From contig CAVPFB010000010.1 of NCBI GenBank assembly GCA_963703665.1, positions 310,001-374,000 on the forward strand: 64,000 nucleotides of DNA. Direction: 5' to 3'. The translations under genes and the position numbers were made by a program. This document shows, in pieces, positions 27,944-36,870 of this stretch; position 1 is the first letter of the stretch, and the number at the start of each line of letters is the position of its first letter. Below the pieces are notes generated by a model. That model worked only from the letters and a program-made list of their open reading frames with translations. It did not search any database and was not told where the DNA came from. This DNA is from AP-15 sp963703665. GTDB taxonomy: Bacteria; Pseudomonadota; Alphaproteobacteria; ATCC43930; CGMCC-115725.

Positions 27944-29140
27944 ATGAGTCAGGCGCTCGAGGGCATCCGCATCATCGACATGACGCACAACCAGGCGGGG
28001 CCGGCCTGCGCCCAGATCCTGGGGTTTCTCGGCGCCGATGTGATCAAGCTCGAGGAGCCCCGGGGCGGCGATGTGGCGCGGCGTAACATGCGCGACCGGC
28101 CGGACAGCGACAGCCTGTTCTTTCTGCTGTTCAACGCCAACAAGCGCAGCCTGACGCTCAATCTGAAGACCGGGCGCGGCAAGGGATTGTTCCGGGAGCT
28201 GATCGCCAAGTCTGACGTATTGCTCGAAAATTTCGGGCCGGGCGCGCTCGACCGGCTGGGCTTCGGCTTTGAGGCACTCTCGCAGATCAACCCGCGGCTG
28301 ATCTACGCGACGATCAAGGGCTTCGGCACTTACGGCCCCTATCGCGACTTCAAGAGCTACGAGCCGATCGCCCAGGCGATGGGAGGTGCGATGAGCATCA
28401 CCGGCTTCCCCGAGAATCCGCCGACCTTTGTCGTGCCGGCGATCGGCGATTCGGGCACCGGCATGCACATGGCGATCGGCATCCTCGCCGCGTTGCAGCA
28501 GCGACATGCGACCGGCCGCGGCCAGCATGTCGAAGTGTCGATGCAGGACGCGGTGGTCAATTTGATCCGGGTCAGCCTGCGCGATCATCAGCGTTTTGGC
28601 GCGGCCATGCCGCGGCGCGGCAACCAGATGGGCCGCGGGGTGCCGAGCACGACCTATCCCTGCGCCCCGGGCGGCCCCAACGATTACGTCTTCATCACCG
28701 CGCAGCAGCAGATGTGGCCGGTCTTTGCCGAAGCGATCGGCCAAGCGGAGCTGGCGCGCGACCCGCGCTTTACGACCGAGGACGGGCGCTGGGAGAACCG
28801 CCTTGCGCTGACCGCGATCATCGAGGAATGGACCCGCGGACGCTCGAAGCACGAGGTCATGCGCATTCTGGGCACCGCCGGGGTGCCGTGCGGCGCCTGC
28901 CAGGACACCGGCGAGGTGCTGGCCGACCCGCAGCTCAAGGCGCGCGAGATGATCGTCGACCTCGACTATCCGACGCGCGGCACTTATAAAACCGTCGGCT
29001 GCCCTGTAAAATTGTCGGATTCGCCGGCCCAGCTCAGCCGCCCGCCATTGCTCGGCGAGCACACCGGCGCGCTGTTGAGCGAACTTTGCGGCATCGGCCC
29101 CGACGAGGCAAAACGCCTGCGCGAAGACGGCGTCATCTGA
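27944..29140 (+). CDS. Formyl-CoA transferase-like class III CoA transferase
   Basis: An intact 398-residue enzyme. The start ATG at 27944 has GGGGAGAG upstream. It aligns by eye with formyl-CoA:oxalate CoA-transferase along its whole length: EGIRIIDMTHNQAGPACAQI, DVIKLEEPRGGDVARR, SIT-GFPENPP, VVPAIGDSGTGMHMAIGILA with Asp169 at the exact position of the Frc nucleophile, SMQDAVVNLIRVSLRDHQR, TYKTVGCPVKLSDSP, and the C-terminal GEHTGALLSEL. The real acids could differ from formate and oxalate, since many Frc-like enzymes are uncharacterised and no oxalyl-CoA decarboxylase is in the window. It is followed after 166 bases by a permease gene. Confidence 0.82.
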   Translation: MSQALEGIRIIDMTHNQAGPACAQILGFLGADVIKLEEPRGGDVARRNMRDRPDSDSLFFLLFNANKRSLTLNLKTGRGKGLFRELIAKSDVLLENFGPGALDRLGFGFEALSQINPRLIYATIKGFGTYGPYRDFKSYEPIAQAMGGAMSITGFPENPPTFVVPAIGDSGTGMHMAIGILAALQQRHATGRGQHVEVSMQDAVVNLIRVSLRDHQRFGAAMPRRGNQMGRGVPSTTYPCAPGGPNDYVFITAQQQMWPVFAEAIGQAELARDPRFTTEDGRWENRLALTAIIEEWTRGRSKHEVMRILGTAGVPCGACQDTGEVLADPQLKAREMIVDLDYPTRGTYKTVGCPVKLSDSPAQLSRPPLLGEHTGALLSELCGIGPDEAKRLREDGVI

Positions 29141-29306
29141 CCGCCCGGCGACAAAAGCGACCCGGAATGATCTTCGGACCCCGGACCGGGGCTTCGAAAT
29201 CTCCGCCGCGCGCCTGTTGACCGCGCGGAAGCGTCGGGGGATTGATGCGGAACGCTGATGTCGCGCGGAGCAGCGCCGAGCGGCGGCATTCGTCGGTGGC
29301 CTGCTG

Positions 29307-31167
29307 TTGAGCCGCGACCAGATCCTGACCCTCGCTGTGTTGGCCGGTATGGTCGGTCTCTTCCTGTGGGACAGGCTGCGCTACGACCTCGTCGGCCTGA
29401 TCGCGCTGATGGCCGCGACAGCGGTCGGCATCGTCCCCGCGCAACGCGCGTTTTCCGGCTTTTCGAACCCGGTGCTGCCGCTGATCGCCGGGGCGCTCGT
29501 CGTCAGCGCCGCGATCGCCCGCTCGGGAGCTGTCGATATCCTGGTGCGCTGGCTCGCGCCGCTGTTGCGCTCGGCGGCGCTCCAAGTCGGCGTCCTTTCT
29601 GCCTGCGTCGCCGGGCTTTCGGCCTTCGTCAAGAACGTCGGTGCGCTGGCGATTTTTATGCCGGTGGCTTTTCAGATCGCGCGCCGCAACGAGCGCTCGC
29701 CGTCGGAACTGTTGATGCCGCTCAGCTTCGCCTCGCTGCTCGGCGGCTCGATGACGCTGATCGGAACCTCGCCCAATCTGCTGATCGCCAGTGTCCGCGA
29801 ACAACTGACCGGCCAGCCGTTTCACATGTTCGACTTCATGCCGGTCGGCTTTGGGGTCGCGGTCTGCGGGCTCCTGTTTCTGACCATCGGTTGGCGGCTG
29901 TTGCCGCGCGGCCGACGCGGCGCCGGGGTCGAGCCGCCGTTCAAGATCGAGGACTACACGACCGAGCTCGAGGTCGGCGGAAACTCTCCATTCGTCGGCC
30001 GGACGATCGCCGCGATCGAGTTCAGCTGCTGCGGGCGAGGTCACGGTCGCCGCCATCATCCGAAACGAGCGTCGGCGCTATGTGCCGGGCGGCAGCTGGA
30101 CGGTCCATGCCGGCGATGTCCTCGTCGTCGAGGCCGACCCGCGCGCGCTCGAGCAATTCGCCGGTGACGGCAAGCTCGAGCTCGTCGGCAGCACCGAGCT
30201 GCCGGCGCAACCCGAGCGCGGCCGCGATGATCGAGCTGCCGATGATCGCGATGCCGATGGCCGGGGCCCGATCGAGTCGAGTCCCTCGGCGGCGGAGGCC
30301 GATCCGGGCGGTCTCGCAATCGTCGAAGCCGTGGTCGTCGCGGATTCGGCGCTGATCGGCCGTTCGGCGGCCGCGCTGCACCTGCGCGAGCATTACGGGG
30401 TCAACGTGCTGGCGATCGCGCGGCGCGGGCGGCGTGAGACCGCGCGCCTGCGCCGGGTCAATTTTCGCCTCGGCGACGTCATTGTGTTTCAGGGGCATCA
30501 GGACCGGATCTTCGGGGCCCTGGCGGCCTTGGGCTGCCTCCCGCTCGCCGAGCGGCGATTGGCGCTCGGGCGCCCGCGCCGGGTGGTCCCGCCATTGGCG
30601 ATCCTCGGCATTGCGACGGCTCTGGCCGGGACCGAGCTGGTCCCCGCCGAAATCGCTTTTGTCGCGGCGGCGCTCGCAGTCGCCACTCTCGGCCTGTTGA
30701 GCCTGAAGGAGGCCTATGCCGCGGTCGAATGGCCGATCCTGGTCATGATCGGCGCCCTGATCCCGATCGGCCAGGCGGTCGAGAGCAGCGGCACGACCGA
30801 TCTGCTCGCCGGGTTGATGGCGCGCCTCGCCGGGGAGCTGCCGGGTTACGGCATCCTGGCGATGATTCTCGCAATCACGATGCTGGCGACGCCGATCCTG
30901 CATCATGCCGCAGCGGTCCTGGTGATGGGGCCGATCGCAGCCCGGCTGGCGCACGACTTTGGCTATCATGTCGACCCGTTTCTGATGGCCGTGGCGCTCG
31001 GCGCCGGATCGGATTTTCTGTCGCCGATCGGCCACCAGTCGAACACCCTTGTCATGGGACCGGGGGGATACCACTTCGGAGATTATTGGAGGCTCGGACT
31101 GCCGCTCTCGTTGATGGTCGTCGGGATCGGGGTTCCACTGATCGCGTTCTTTTGGCCCCTCCGTTGA
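29307..31167 (+). CDS. SLC13/ArsB-type anion permease with TrkA-C domains, one frameshift
   Basis: A permease of about 619 residues. It has two membrane halves separated by soluble RCK_C/TrkA-C domains, as in DASS/SLC13-like transporters. The first half holds LSAFVKNVGALAIFMPVAF and SLLGGSMTLIGTSPNLLIAS, the duplicated helical-hairpin SNT/TSPN motif; the second has ATPILHHAAAVLVMGPIAAR and SPIGHQSNTLVMGPGGY. The soluble part (RTIAAIEFSAAGEVTVAAII, SWTVHAGDVLVVEADP) is interrupted by one extra T near 30029. The annotated TTG start at 29307 has no strong ribosome site and could lie elsewhere. The substrate is probably an inorganic or dicarboxylic anion. Confidence 0.8.
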
Positions 31168-31255
31168 GCAGGCGGAATGAAACCACCGGCCAACGTGTTG
31201 ATAGAGACGCAACAGACGACGATCGGCATTTGAGCACAGCTAGACGGGTGAGGAC

Positions 31256-31627
31256 ATGGCTAAGCCAAAGCGAGGGCGGTCGACCGCGGCCATCGATGAT
31301 CATGTCGGAGCTCGCATCCGCGAGCGCCGAATCATGCTGGGGCTGACCCAGCAGCAACTCGCCGATATGATCGGCGTCACTTACCAACAGGCGCACAAAT
31401 ACGAACGCGGCATCAATCGCGTTTCAGCCGGCAGGCTGTTCGAGATCGCCCGTGCGCTGAGCGCCCCGGTCAGCCACTTCTACGAGGGGATCGGGCAGGA
31501 AGGGCCGCGCCAGATTACCCCGCATCAGCGGATGCTGCTGGAGATCGCGCGCAATTTCGCCGAGATCCGCAACGAAAAGCATCAGGAAGCGGTGAGCCAG
31601 CTCGCCCGAGCTTTGGCCAGCAAGTAA
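31256..31627 (+). CDS. XRE-family helix-turn-helix regulator
   Basis: An intact 123-residue DNA-binding protein. A basic N-terminus leads into an XRE helix-turn-helix at residues about 20-75 (RIRERRIMLGLTQQQLADMI, GVTYQQAHKYERGINRVSAG, LFEIARALSAPVSHFYEGI). The C-terminal helix (MLLEIARNFAEIRNEKHQEA) is typical of the short alphaproteobacterial HTH_XRE proteins. The start at 31256 follows GGGTGAGGAC. It lies 88 bases after the permease and is convergent with the CMD gene at 31660. Targets are unknown. Confidence 0.88.
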   Translation: MAKPKRGRSTAAIDDHVGARIRERRIMLGLTQQQLADMIGVTYQQAHKYERGINRVSAGRLFEIARALSAPVSHFYEGIGQEGPRQITPHQRMLLEIARNFAEIRNEKHQEAVSQLARALASK

Positions 31628-31659
31628 GTTCGGCCGAGTCCACCGGTCCGGCGCTGCGC

Positions 31660-32214
31660 TCAGCGCGCATCGGGCAGCGGAAATTCCTCGAGATACGGCA
31701 GATAACCATCCTCGACGTCTATCTTCATGGCCGCCAGCAGGCGCACCAGGCCATTATAGAAGGCGATCGTCAGGACGAGATCGGTCAGATGCTCGTCGTC
31801 GAGGCCCTGGTGCAGCCGATCGAAGGTTTCGTCGGAGATTTCGAGCTCGCTGGTCATTTCGCGGGCGGCGCGCAACACCGCCTTGGCGAGCGGATCGAGG
31901 CCGGTTGCCCGCCCGGCGGTTTCGTCGGCGATTGCGCGGATATCGGCGTCGGAGACGCCGAATTCGCGGCTGATCCGGATATGGTGCGAATACTCGTAGG
32001 CCGAGCGGGTGACGTAGCCCACCTGCAGGATCGCCATCTGCCGTAATCTCGGATCGAGCCGGCTGCCGTCGCGAATGAACCGCGCCAGGGTGTTGAGGCT
32101 GCGCGCAGCGCGTGGGCTGTGCGCCAGCAGCCGGTAGAGGTTGATATTGCGCGCCAGCAGATCCTGATGCTCGGGGAGCAGATCGGATTTGTCGAGATAA
32201 GGCAGGCGCGCCAT
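31660..32214 (-). CDS. Carboxymuconolactone decarboxylase-like (AhpD-type fold) protein
   Basis: An intact 184-residue CMD-family protein. The ATG at 32214 is preferred over a GTG at 32223 because GGGGAG lies eight bases before it. It carries the family layout: PEHQDLLARNINLYRLLAHS, LDPRLRQMAILQVGYVTRSA, YEYSHHIRISREFGVSDADI, then LTDLVLTIAFYNGLVRLLAA. The second catalytic-type position is YEYSHH rather than the CxxC of AhpD, so thiol peroxidase activity is unlikely. It has no clear operon partners. Confidence 0.82.
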   Translation of the reverse strand: MARLPYLDKSDLLPEHQDLLARNINLYRLLAHSPRAARSLNTLARFIRDGSRLDPRLRQMAILQVGYVTRSAYEYSHHIRISREFGVSDADIRAIADETAGRATGLDPLAKAVLRAAREMTSELEISDETFDRLHQGLDDEHLTDLVLTIAFYNGLVRLLAAMKIDVEDGYLPYLEEFPLPDAR

Positions 32215-32400
32215 CGCGGTCACTCCCCTCAGCCGATCAGGTTACCACGACACAGGCCGCGGCCGACACGCTGACGATGCGCTGCGCGCCGGGCTTACGC
32301 GGTGCGCGTCGACCGATCGATCCACGCACGCCGGCGACGAGCCAAGCTCTGCAGCAACGCGCTGCCGCGACATCCTGCGTTGCTCGTCCCCGCTGTGCGC

Positions 32401-33189
32401 TCAGGTGGCGAATTGCTCCTTGAAAACGCGCTCTTCGAGATTGGCCTCATGATCGAAGAGCAGGGTCATCGCAATATCGCGATTTTCGTGAATTTCGACG
32501 GTCACCACATCGCGCGCCTCGGTGAAATCGGCGACCGCGCTGACCGGCCGCTTGTCGTTCTCGATCGCATCGATCCGCACCCTCGCCTCGTGGCGAAGCA
32601 GCGCGCCGCGCCAGCGCCGCGGACGGAAGGCGCTGATCGGGGTCAAGGCGAGAACCGCGGCGCCGAGCGGAATAATCGGGCCGTGCGCCGACAGATTGTA
32701 GGCGGTGCTGCCGACCGGCGTCGCGACCAGGATGCCGTCGGCGGTCAGTTCGTCGATGCGCACGACCCCGTCGACCGTGATCCGCAGCTTGGCCGCCTGG
32801 CGGCTCTGGCGCAGCAGCGACACCTCGTTGAAGGCGAGCGCTCGGTGGCGGCCGCCCTGTTCGTCGCGTGCGGTCATCTCGAGAGGATGGAGAACAACCG
32901 GCTGCGCCTCGGCCAGACGCTCGTCGAGCCCGTCCGGCCGATAACGGTTCATCAGAAAGCCGACGCTGCCGCGATGCATGCCGTAGATCGGCACCGCCTG
33001 CGGCAAAAAGCGATGCAAGGTCTCCAGCATAAAGCCGTCGCCGCCGAGCGAAACGACGATTTCGGCCTGCTCGGGCGGCACGCAAGGATAACGGCGACAC
33101 AGCTCCGCCGACGCCTCCTGGGCGACCTCGGTCTCGGCCGCGACGACAGCGATCCGGGGCGCGATCCGGGCCGGCAGCGCAGCGCTCAC
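32401..33189 (-). CDS. nadK: NAD kinase
   Basis: A 262-residue enzyme that phosphorylates NAD to NADP. The nucleotide-binding GGDG motif is at residues 49-52 (EIVVSLGGDGFMLETLHRF); the second conserved site appears as ALAFNEVSLLRQ, followed by DELTADGILVATPVGSTAYN with the family's Thr-Ala-Tyr, and SAHGPIIPLGAAVLALTPIS. The start is a GTG at 33189 that overlaps the moaA stop as GTGA, so translation is probably coupled to the molybdopterin gene. The length is that of the compact alphaproteobacterial NadK. Confidence 0.92.
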   Translation of the reverse strand: MSAALPARIAPRIAVVAAETEVAQEASAELCRRYPCVPPEQAEIVVSLGGDGFMLETLHRFLPQAVPIYGMHRGSVGFLMNRYRPDGLDERLAEAQPVVLHPLEMTARDEQGGRHRALAFNEVSLLRQSRQAAKLRITVDGVVRIDELTADGILVATPVGSTAYNLSAHGPIIPLGAAVLALTPISAFRPRRWRGALLRHEARVRIDAIENDKRPVSAVADFTEARDVVTVEIHENRDIAMTLLFDHEANLEERVFKEQFAT

Positions 33190-34178
33190 CCGCCGGTCAC
33201 GCTCATGTGGCGCGAGACAGCCGGGCGGTTGTGGCGGCGGTCGATGATGAAGTCATGGCCGCGCGGCTTGCGCCCGATCGCTTCGCCGATAGCGGCCACG
33301 AGCGCCTCGTCGCCTTCCGACTGGCGCAACGGCGTGCGCAGATCGGCCGCGTCCTCCTGGCCGAGGCACATATAGAGGGTGCCGGTGCAGGTCAGCCGCA
33401 CGCGGTTGCAGCTCTCGCAGAAATTATGGGTCAACGGAGTGATGAAGCCGAGCCGCCGGCCGGTCTCGCGGACCGTGACATAACGCGCCGGGCCGCCGGT
33501 GCGGTAATCGCTGTCGTCGAGCGTCCAGCGACGCTGCAACCGGGCCCGCACCAGGGACAGCGGCAGGTACTGATCGAGCCGGTTTTCGCCGCCGATGTCT
33601 CCCATCGGCATGACCTCGATGAACACCAGGTCGAAACCCTGGTCGCCGCACCAGGCCACGAGATCGTCGAGCTCCGCCTCGTTGACGCCGCGCAGGGCCA
33701 CGGTGTTGATCTTGACCGCGAGCCCCGCTTTCTTCGCCGCCGCGAGGCCGTCGAGGACCACGTCGAGCCGTCCGCGTCGGGTGATCTCGGTAAATTTCGC
33801 CGGGTCGAGCGTGTCGACCGAGACGTTGACCCGCCGCACCCCGCAATCGGCGAGTTCGCCGGCATAGCGAGCGAGCTGGCTGCCATTGGTGGTCAGGGTC
33901 AATTCGTCGAGCGCGCCGCAATCGAGGTGACGCCCAAGCGAGCGGAACAGGGTCATGATGTTGCGGCGGACGAGCGGCTCGCCGCCGGTCAGGCGCAGCT
34001 TTCTGACGCCAAGCCGGACAAAGGCGCTGCACACCCGGTCGAGCTCTTCGAGGGTCAACAGCTCGGCCTTGGGCAGAAAGGTCATCTCTTCCGCCATGCA
34101 ATACACGCAGCGGAAGTCGCACCGGTCGGTAACCGATACGCGCAGATAGGTGATGGTTCGTCCAAACGGGTCGATCAT
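33186..34178 (-). CDS. moaA: GTP 3',8-cyclase MoaA (molybdopterin biosynthesis)
   Basis: A 330-residue radical SAM enzyme that starts molybdenum cofactor synthesis from GTP. The N-terminal cluster site is CDFRCVYC (CxxxCxxC, residues 20-27) after RTITYLRVSVTDR; the second cluster site is HNFCESCNRVRLTCTGTLYM. Other marks are KLRLTGGEPLVRRN and NVSVDTLDPAKF. The usual extreme C-terminal GG is present (SVTGG). The ATG at 34178 gives the standard length; the frame stays open further upstream to 34250 without a ribosome site. The stop overlaps the nadK start by four bases. Confidence 0.93.
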   Translation of the reverse strand: MIDPFGRTITYLRVSVTDRCDFRCVYCMAEEMTFLPKAELLTLEELDRVCSAFVRLGVRKLRLTGGEPLVRRNIMTLFRSLGRHLDCGALDELTLTTNGSQLARYAGELADCGVRRVNVSVDTLDPAKFTEITRRGRLDVVLDGLAAAKKAGLAVKINTVALRGVNEAELDDLVAWCGDQGFDLVFIEVMPMGDIGGENRLDQYLPLSLVRARLQRRWTLDDSDYRTGGPARYVTVRETGRRLGFITPLTHNFCESCNRVRLTCTGTLYMCLGQEDAADLRTPLRQSEGDEALVAAIGEAIGRKPRGHDFIIDRRHNRPAVSRHMSVTGG

Positions 34179-34267
34179 GCTGTGCTCGTCCGCACCCTTT
34201 GCTGTCCTTAAGATAGGCACGCCACCGGGGAATGTCGCCCCCGATCGCATCCCCGATCACGCCATGG

Positions 34268-34760
34268 CTACCCGGCGCCGTCCCGCGGCTCGTCGGGAAA
34301 CCAGTCGCCGAGGATCTGCACCTCGGTGTAGCGCGCCCGGCGCAGCACGTTTGCCTCCACTTCGTCGATCTCGCCGTGCTCTTCGAGGTCGGCGATCGCC
34401 AGCTCGATGCCGCGGCCGGTCTCCGTCTCGATAAACCGGCCCATCTCCGCCTTCAAACTCGGACTGTCCTCGATGCGCCGTTGCGCCTGCAGCCGGGCGA
34501 GGCGGATGGCACGCCGCCATCCCTTCCGCGGATCGACCGCCGGGGAATACTCCAGCTTCACCAAGTGCTGAATGATTCGCATGAGATGGCTGGCGAGTGC
34601 CGATCGTTGCGAGGCGCCCAAGCTCTCGATCTCCTCGGCGATGTTCTCCCAGTCGAGAAACTGGTTCGAACTCACCGCGCGCGATGGCGCGCAGCGCTGC
34701 CGCCTGCTGCTCCGCCCAGGCCGCGGTGTCGCTCCGGTATGAGGTCTTCAAATCGGTCAT
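34268..34760 (-). CDS. DUF29 family protein (first of two), one frameshift
   Basis: A small helical DUF29 protein of about 163 residues. It opens TDLKTSYRSDTAAWAEQQAA, then after one extra T near 34672 continues SNQFLDWENIAEEIESLGAS, with RSALASHLMRIIQHLVKLEY, and ends EVQILGDWFPDEPRDGAG. DUF29 proteins are common in multi-copy sets in alphaproteobacteria and cyanobacteria; their function is unknown. The ATG at 34760 overlaps the stop of the other DUF29 gene as ATGA, so the two are translated as a unit. Confidence 0.82.
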
Positions 34761-35233
34761 CGCCGCTCCTCGGGAAACCAGTCGCCGAGAATTTGCTGTT
34801 CGGTGTAGGCGGTGGCCCGCAGCGCCGCGACCGATACAGCGTCGATCTCTTCATAACGTGCGAGGTCCCTCAGCGCGAGGTCGATGCCGCGATGCGTCTG
34901 CCGCTCGATGTCACGATCGAGCCCGGTTCTCAGGCTCGGGCTTTCTTCCAACAGGTCTTCGATCTCGGCCCTGGCGTCCACTATCGATTCCTCCCAGCCG
35001 CGGCGCGGTTCTTTCGCCGGCGAATGCTCGAGCTTGAGGAGATGGCGAACGATCCGCCGGATCTGGCTTTGCAGCTCGCGCCGCACGGACTTCCCCAAAT
35101 CCTCGATCTCCCCCGCCAGGTTTTCCCAGTCCAGGGGTTGATTCGAGCCGCCGCGTATTGCGGCACGCAACGCCTCGGCCTGCTGCTGCGACCAGGCGAC
35201 GAAATCCTCGTCGTAGCGCGTCTTGGTTGTCAT
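34757..35233 (-). CDS. DUF29 family protein (second of two)
   Basis: An intact 158-residue DUF29 protein: TRYDEDFVAWSQQQAEALRA, QPLDWENLAGEIEDLGKSVR, LQSQIRRIVRHLLKLEHSPA, and the end TEQQILGDWFPEERR. It is clearly paralogous to its downstream neighbour over the whole length, sharing the DWEN, LLKLE(H/Y)SPA and ILGDWFP marks, so this is a tandem duplication. The ATG at 35233 has GGAGCGGCT upstream. It is divergent from fdhD. Function is unknown for the family. Confidence 0.86.
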   Translation of the reverse strand: MTTKTRYDEDFVAWSQQQAEALRAAIRGGSNQPLDWENLAGEIEDLGKSVRRELQSQIRRIVRHLLKLEHSPAKEPRRGWEESIVDARAEIEDLLEESPSLRTGLDRDIERQTHRGIDLALRDLARYEEIDAVSVAALRATAYTEQQILGDWFPEERR

Positions 35234-35356
35234 AGCCGCTCCTGTCGGCGGTGGCCTATCCGTAAGGTGTTCATGAACGTTATAGAGCAAACGGCGAAGT
35301 CCCGCGCGCAACGACGCCGGCTTGCGCGGTGAGCGTTCCACGCCCATCATCGGTGC

Positions 35357-36238
35357 ATGCAGGAATTCACCGTCCGACCCCAGCCCGACGATCCGCGGCT
35401 GACCCGCACCGTCACCGGCATCGACCAGGAAGGCCGCCCGATCGAGACCGCCGTCGTCATGGAACGGCCGCTGACCCTGTTTTTGAACGGGCGCGAGATC
35501 GTGACGATGATGACGATCGGCGATCATCCGGATTATCTCGCGGTCGGCTATCTGCTCAACCAGAACATGCTGCGCCCCGACAACCGCATCACCGGCATCG
35601 ATTACGACGACGAGCTCGAAACCGTGGTCGTGCGCACCGATCGCGAGACCGATTTCGAGGACAAGCTGCGCAAGAAGACGCTGACCTCGGGCTGCGCCCA
35701 GGGCACCGTCTTCGGCGATCTGATGGAGAAGTTCGAGGAGGTCCGCCTCGCCCCGGAGGCGCTGCTGCGGACCTCGTGGCTCTATGCCTTGAGCCGCAAG
35801 ATCAACACCGCGCCGAGCCTCTATCTCGCGGCCGGCGCGATCCACGGCTGCGTGCTCTGCGAGGAGGACCGGCCGCTGCTCTACATGGAGGATGTCGGCC
35901 GCCACAACGCGATCGACAAGATCGCCGGCTATATGCACCTGAACGGGGTTTCGCCGGCCGGCAAGATTTTCTACACGACCGGGCGGCTGACCTCGGAGAT
36001 GGTGATCAAGACCGTGCAGATGGGCATCCCGATCCTGATCTCGCGCTCGGGCTTTACCGCCTGGGGTGTCGATCTCGCGCGCCAGGCCGGGCTGACCCTG
36101 ATCGGGCGCGCGAAGGGCAAGCGCTTCGTGGCGCTGGCCGGCAGCGAACGCATCGTTTTCGACGGCGATCTGCGGGCCGTCGAGGACGAGCATCCCCGGC
36201 TCGCGCGCAAGGCGAGCCTGGCCGAGGACGCGGCATGA
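35357..36238 (+). CDS. fdhD: Formate dehydrogenase accessory sulfurtransferase FdhD
   Basis: A 293-residue protein that sulfurates the molybdenum cofactor for formate dehydrogenase, using sulfur from a cysteine desulfurase. Family marks: MERPLTLFLNGREIVTMMTI, AVGYLLNQNMLRP, KTLTSGCAQGTVFGDL carrying the first reactive Cys (the second Cys of the E. coli CxxC is replaced, as in many relatives), AAGAIHGCVLCEEDRPLLYM, EDVGRHNAIDKIAGYM and GRLTSEMVIKTVQMGIPILI. It overlaps mobA by four bases (ATGA), coupling sulfuration and nucleotide attachment of the cofactor. No formate dehydrogenase structural gene is in the window. Confidence 0.93.
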   Translation: MQEFTVRPQPDDPRLTRTVTGIDQEGRPIETAVVMERPLTLFLNGREIVTMMTIGDHPDYLAVGYLLNQNMLRPDNRITGIDYDDELETVVVRTDRETDFEDKLRKKTLTSGCAQGTVFGDLMEKFEEVRLAPEALLRTSWLYALSRKINTAPSLYLAAGAIHGCVLCEEDRPLLYMEDVGRHNAIDKIAGYMHLNGVSPAGKIFYTTGRLTSEMVIKTVQMGIPILISRSGFTAWGVDLARQAGLTLIGRAKGKRFVALAGSERIVFDGDLRAVEDEHPRLARKASLAEDAA

Positions 36239-36870
36239 AAACCGTCGGCCTGCTGCTCGCCGGCGGCCAATCCCGGCGCATGGGAGGCGGCGACAAGGCG
36301 TTGCGCCCGCTCGGCGGCGTCCCCCTGCTCGACCGCGTCATCGCCCGGCTGCGGCCCCAGGTCGACGCCCTTGTGCTCAATGCCAATGGTGACCCGGCAC
36401 GCTTCGCCAGCTTTGGCCTGCCGGCGATCGCCGACCGTGTCCCCGGTTTCGCCGGCCCGCTGGCGGGGGTGCTGGCCGGGCTCGACTGGGCGGCGGCAAG
36501 CCGCCCCGATTGCCCTTATGTCGTCAGTGTCGCGACCGATGCGCCGTTCCTGCCGGCGGACCTCGTGGCGCGGTTCGCAGCCGCGCTCGACGAAGTCGGG
36601 GCGGACCTCGCCTGCGCCGCCTCCGGCGGCCGCTCGCACCCGGTGTTCGGGCTGTGGCCGGTGCGGCTGCGCGAGGATTTGCGTCGGGCGGTGGTCGAGG
36701 AGGGCGTCCGCAAGGTCGACCGGTGGACCGCCCGCCACAAGCTCGTGACCGTGGCTTTCGCCGACCAGCCGGTCGACCCGTTCTTCAACGCCAACCGGCC
36801 CGAGGATCTCGCCGCGGCGGAGGCGCTGCTCGCCGCTGCCGTTGCCGGCGAGCGCGACGCGACGCGTTAG
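36235..36870 (+). CDS. mobA: Molybdenum cofactor guanylyltransferase MobA
   Basis: A 211-residue enzyme that adds GMP to molybdopterin to make the guanine-dinucleotide form used by the DMSO reductase family, including formate dehydrogenase. The nucleotide-binding motif LLAGGQSRRMGGGDKALRPL is at the N-terminus; the Mg-binding region shows VVSVATDAPFLPADLV, and GGRSHPVFGLWPV follows. The end DPFFNANRPEDLAAAEALL is typical. The start codon sits inside the fdhD stop. The TAG stop overlaps the convergent dinB stop, so the two genes meet tail to tail. Confidence 0.93.
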   Translation: MKTVGLLLAGGQSRRMGGGDKALRPLGGVPLLDRVIARLRPQVDALVLNANGDPARFASFGLPAIADRVPGFAGPLAGVLAGLDWAAASRPDCPYVVSVATDAPFLPADLVARFAAALDEVGADLACAASGGRSHPVFGLWPVRLREDLRRAVVEEGVRKVDRWTARHKLVTVAFADQPVDPFFNANRPEDLAAAEALLAAAVAGERDATR

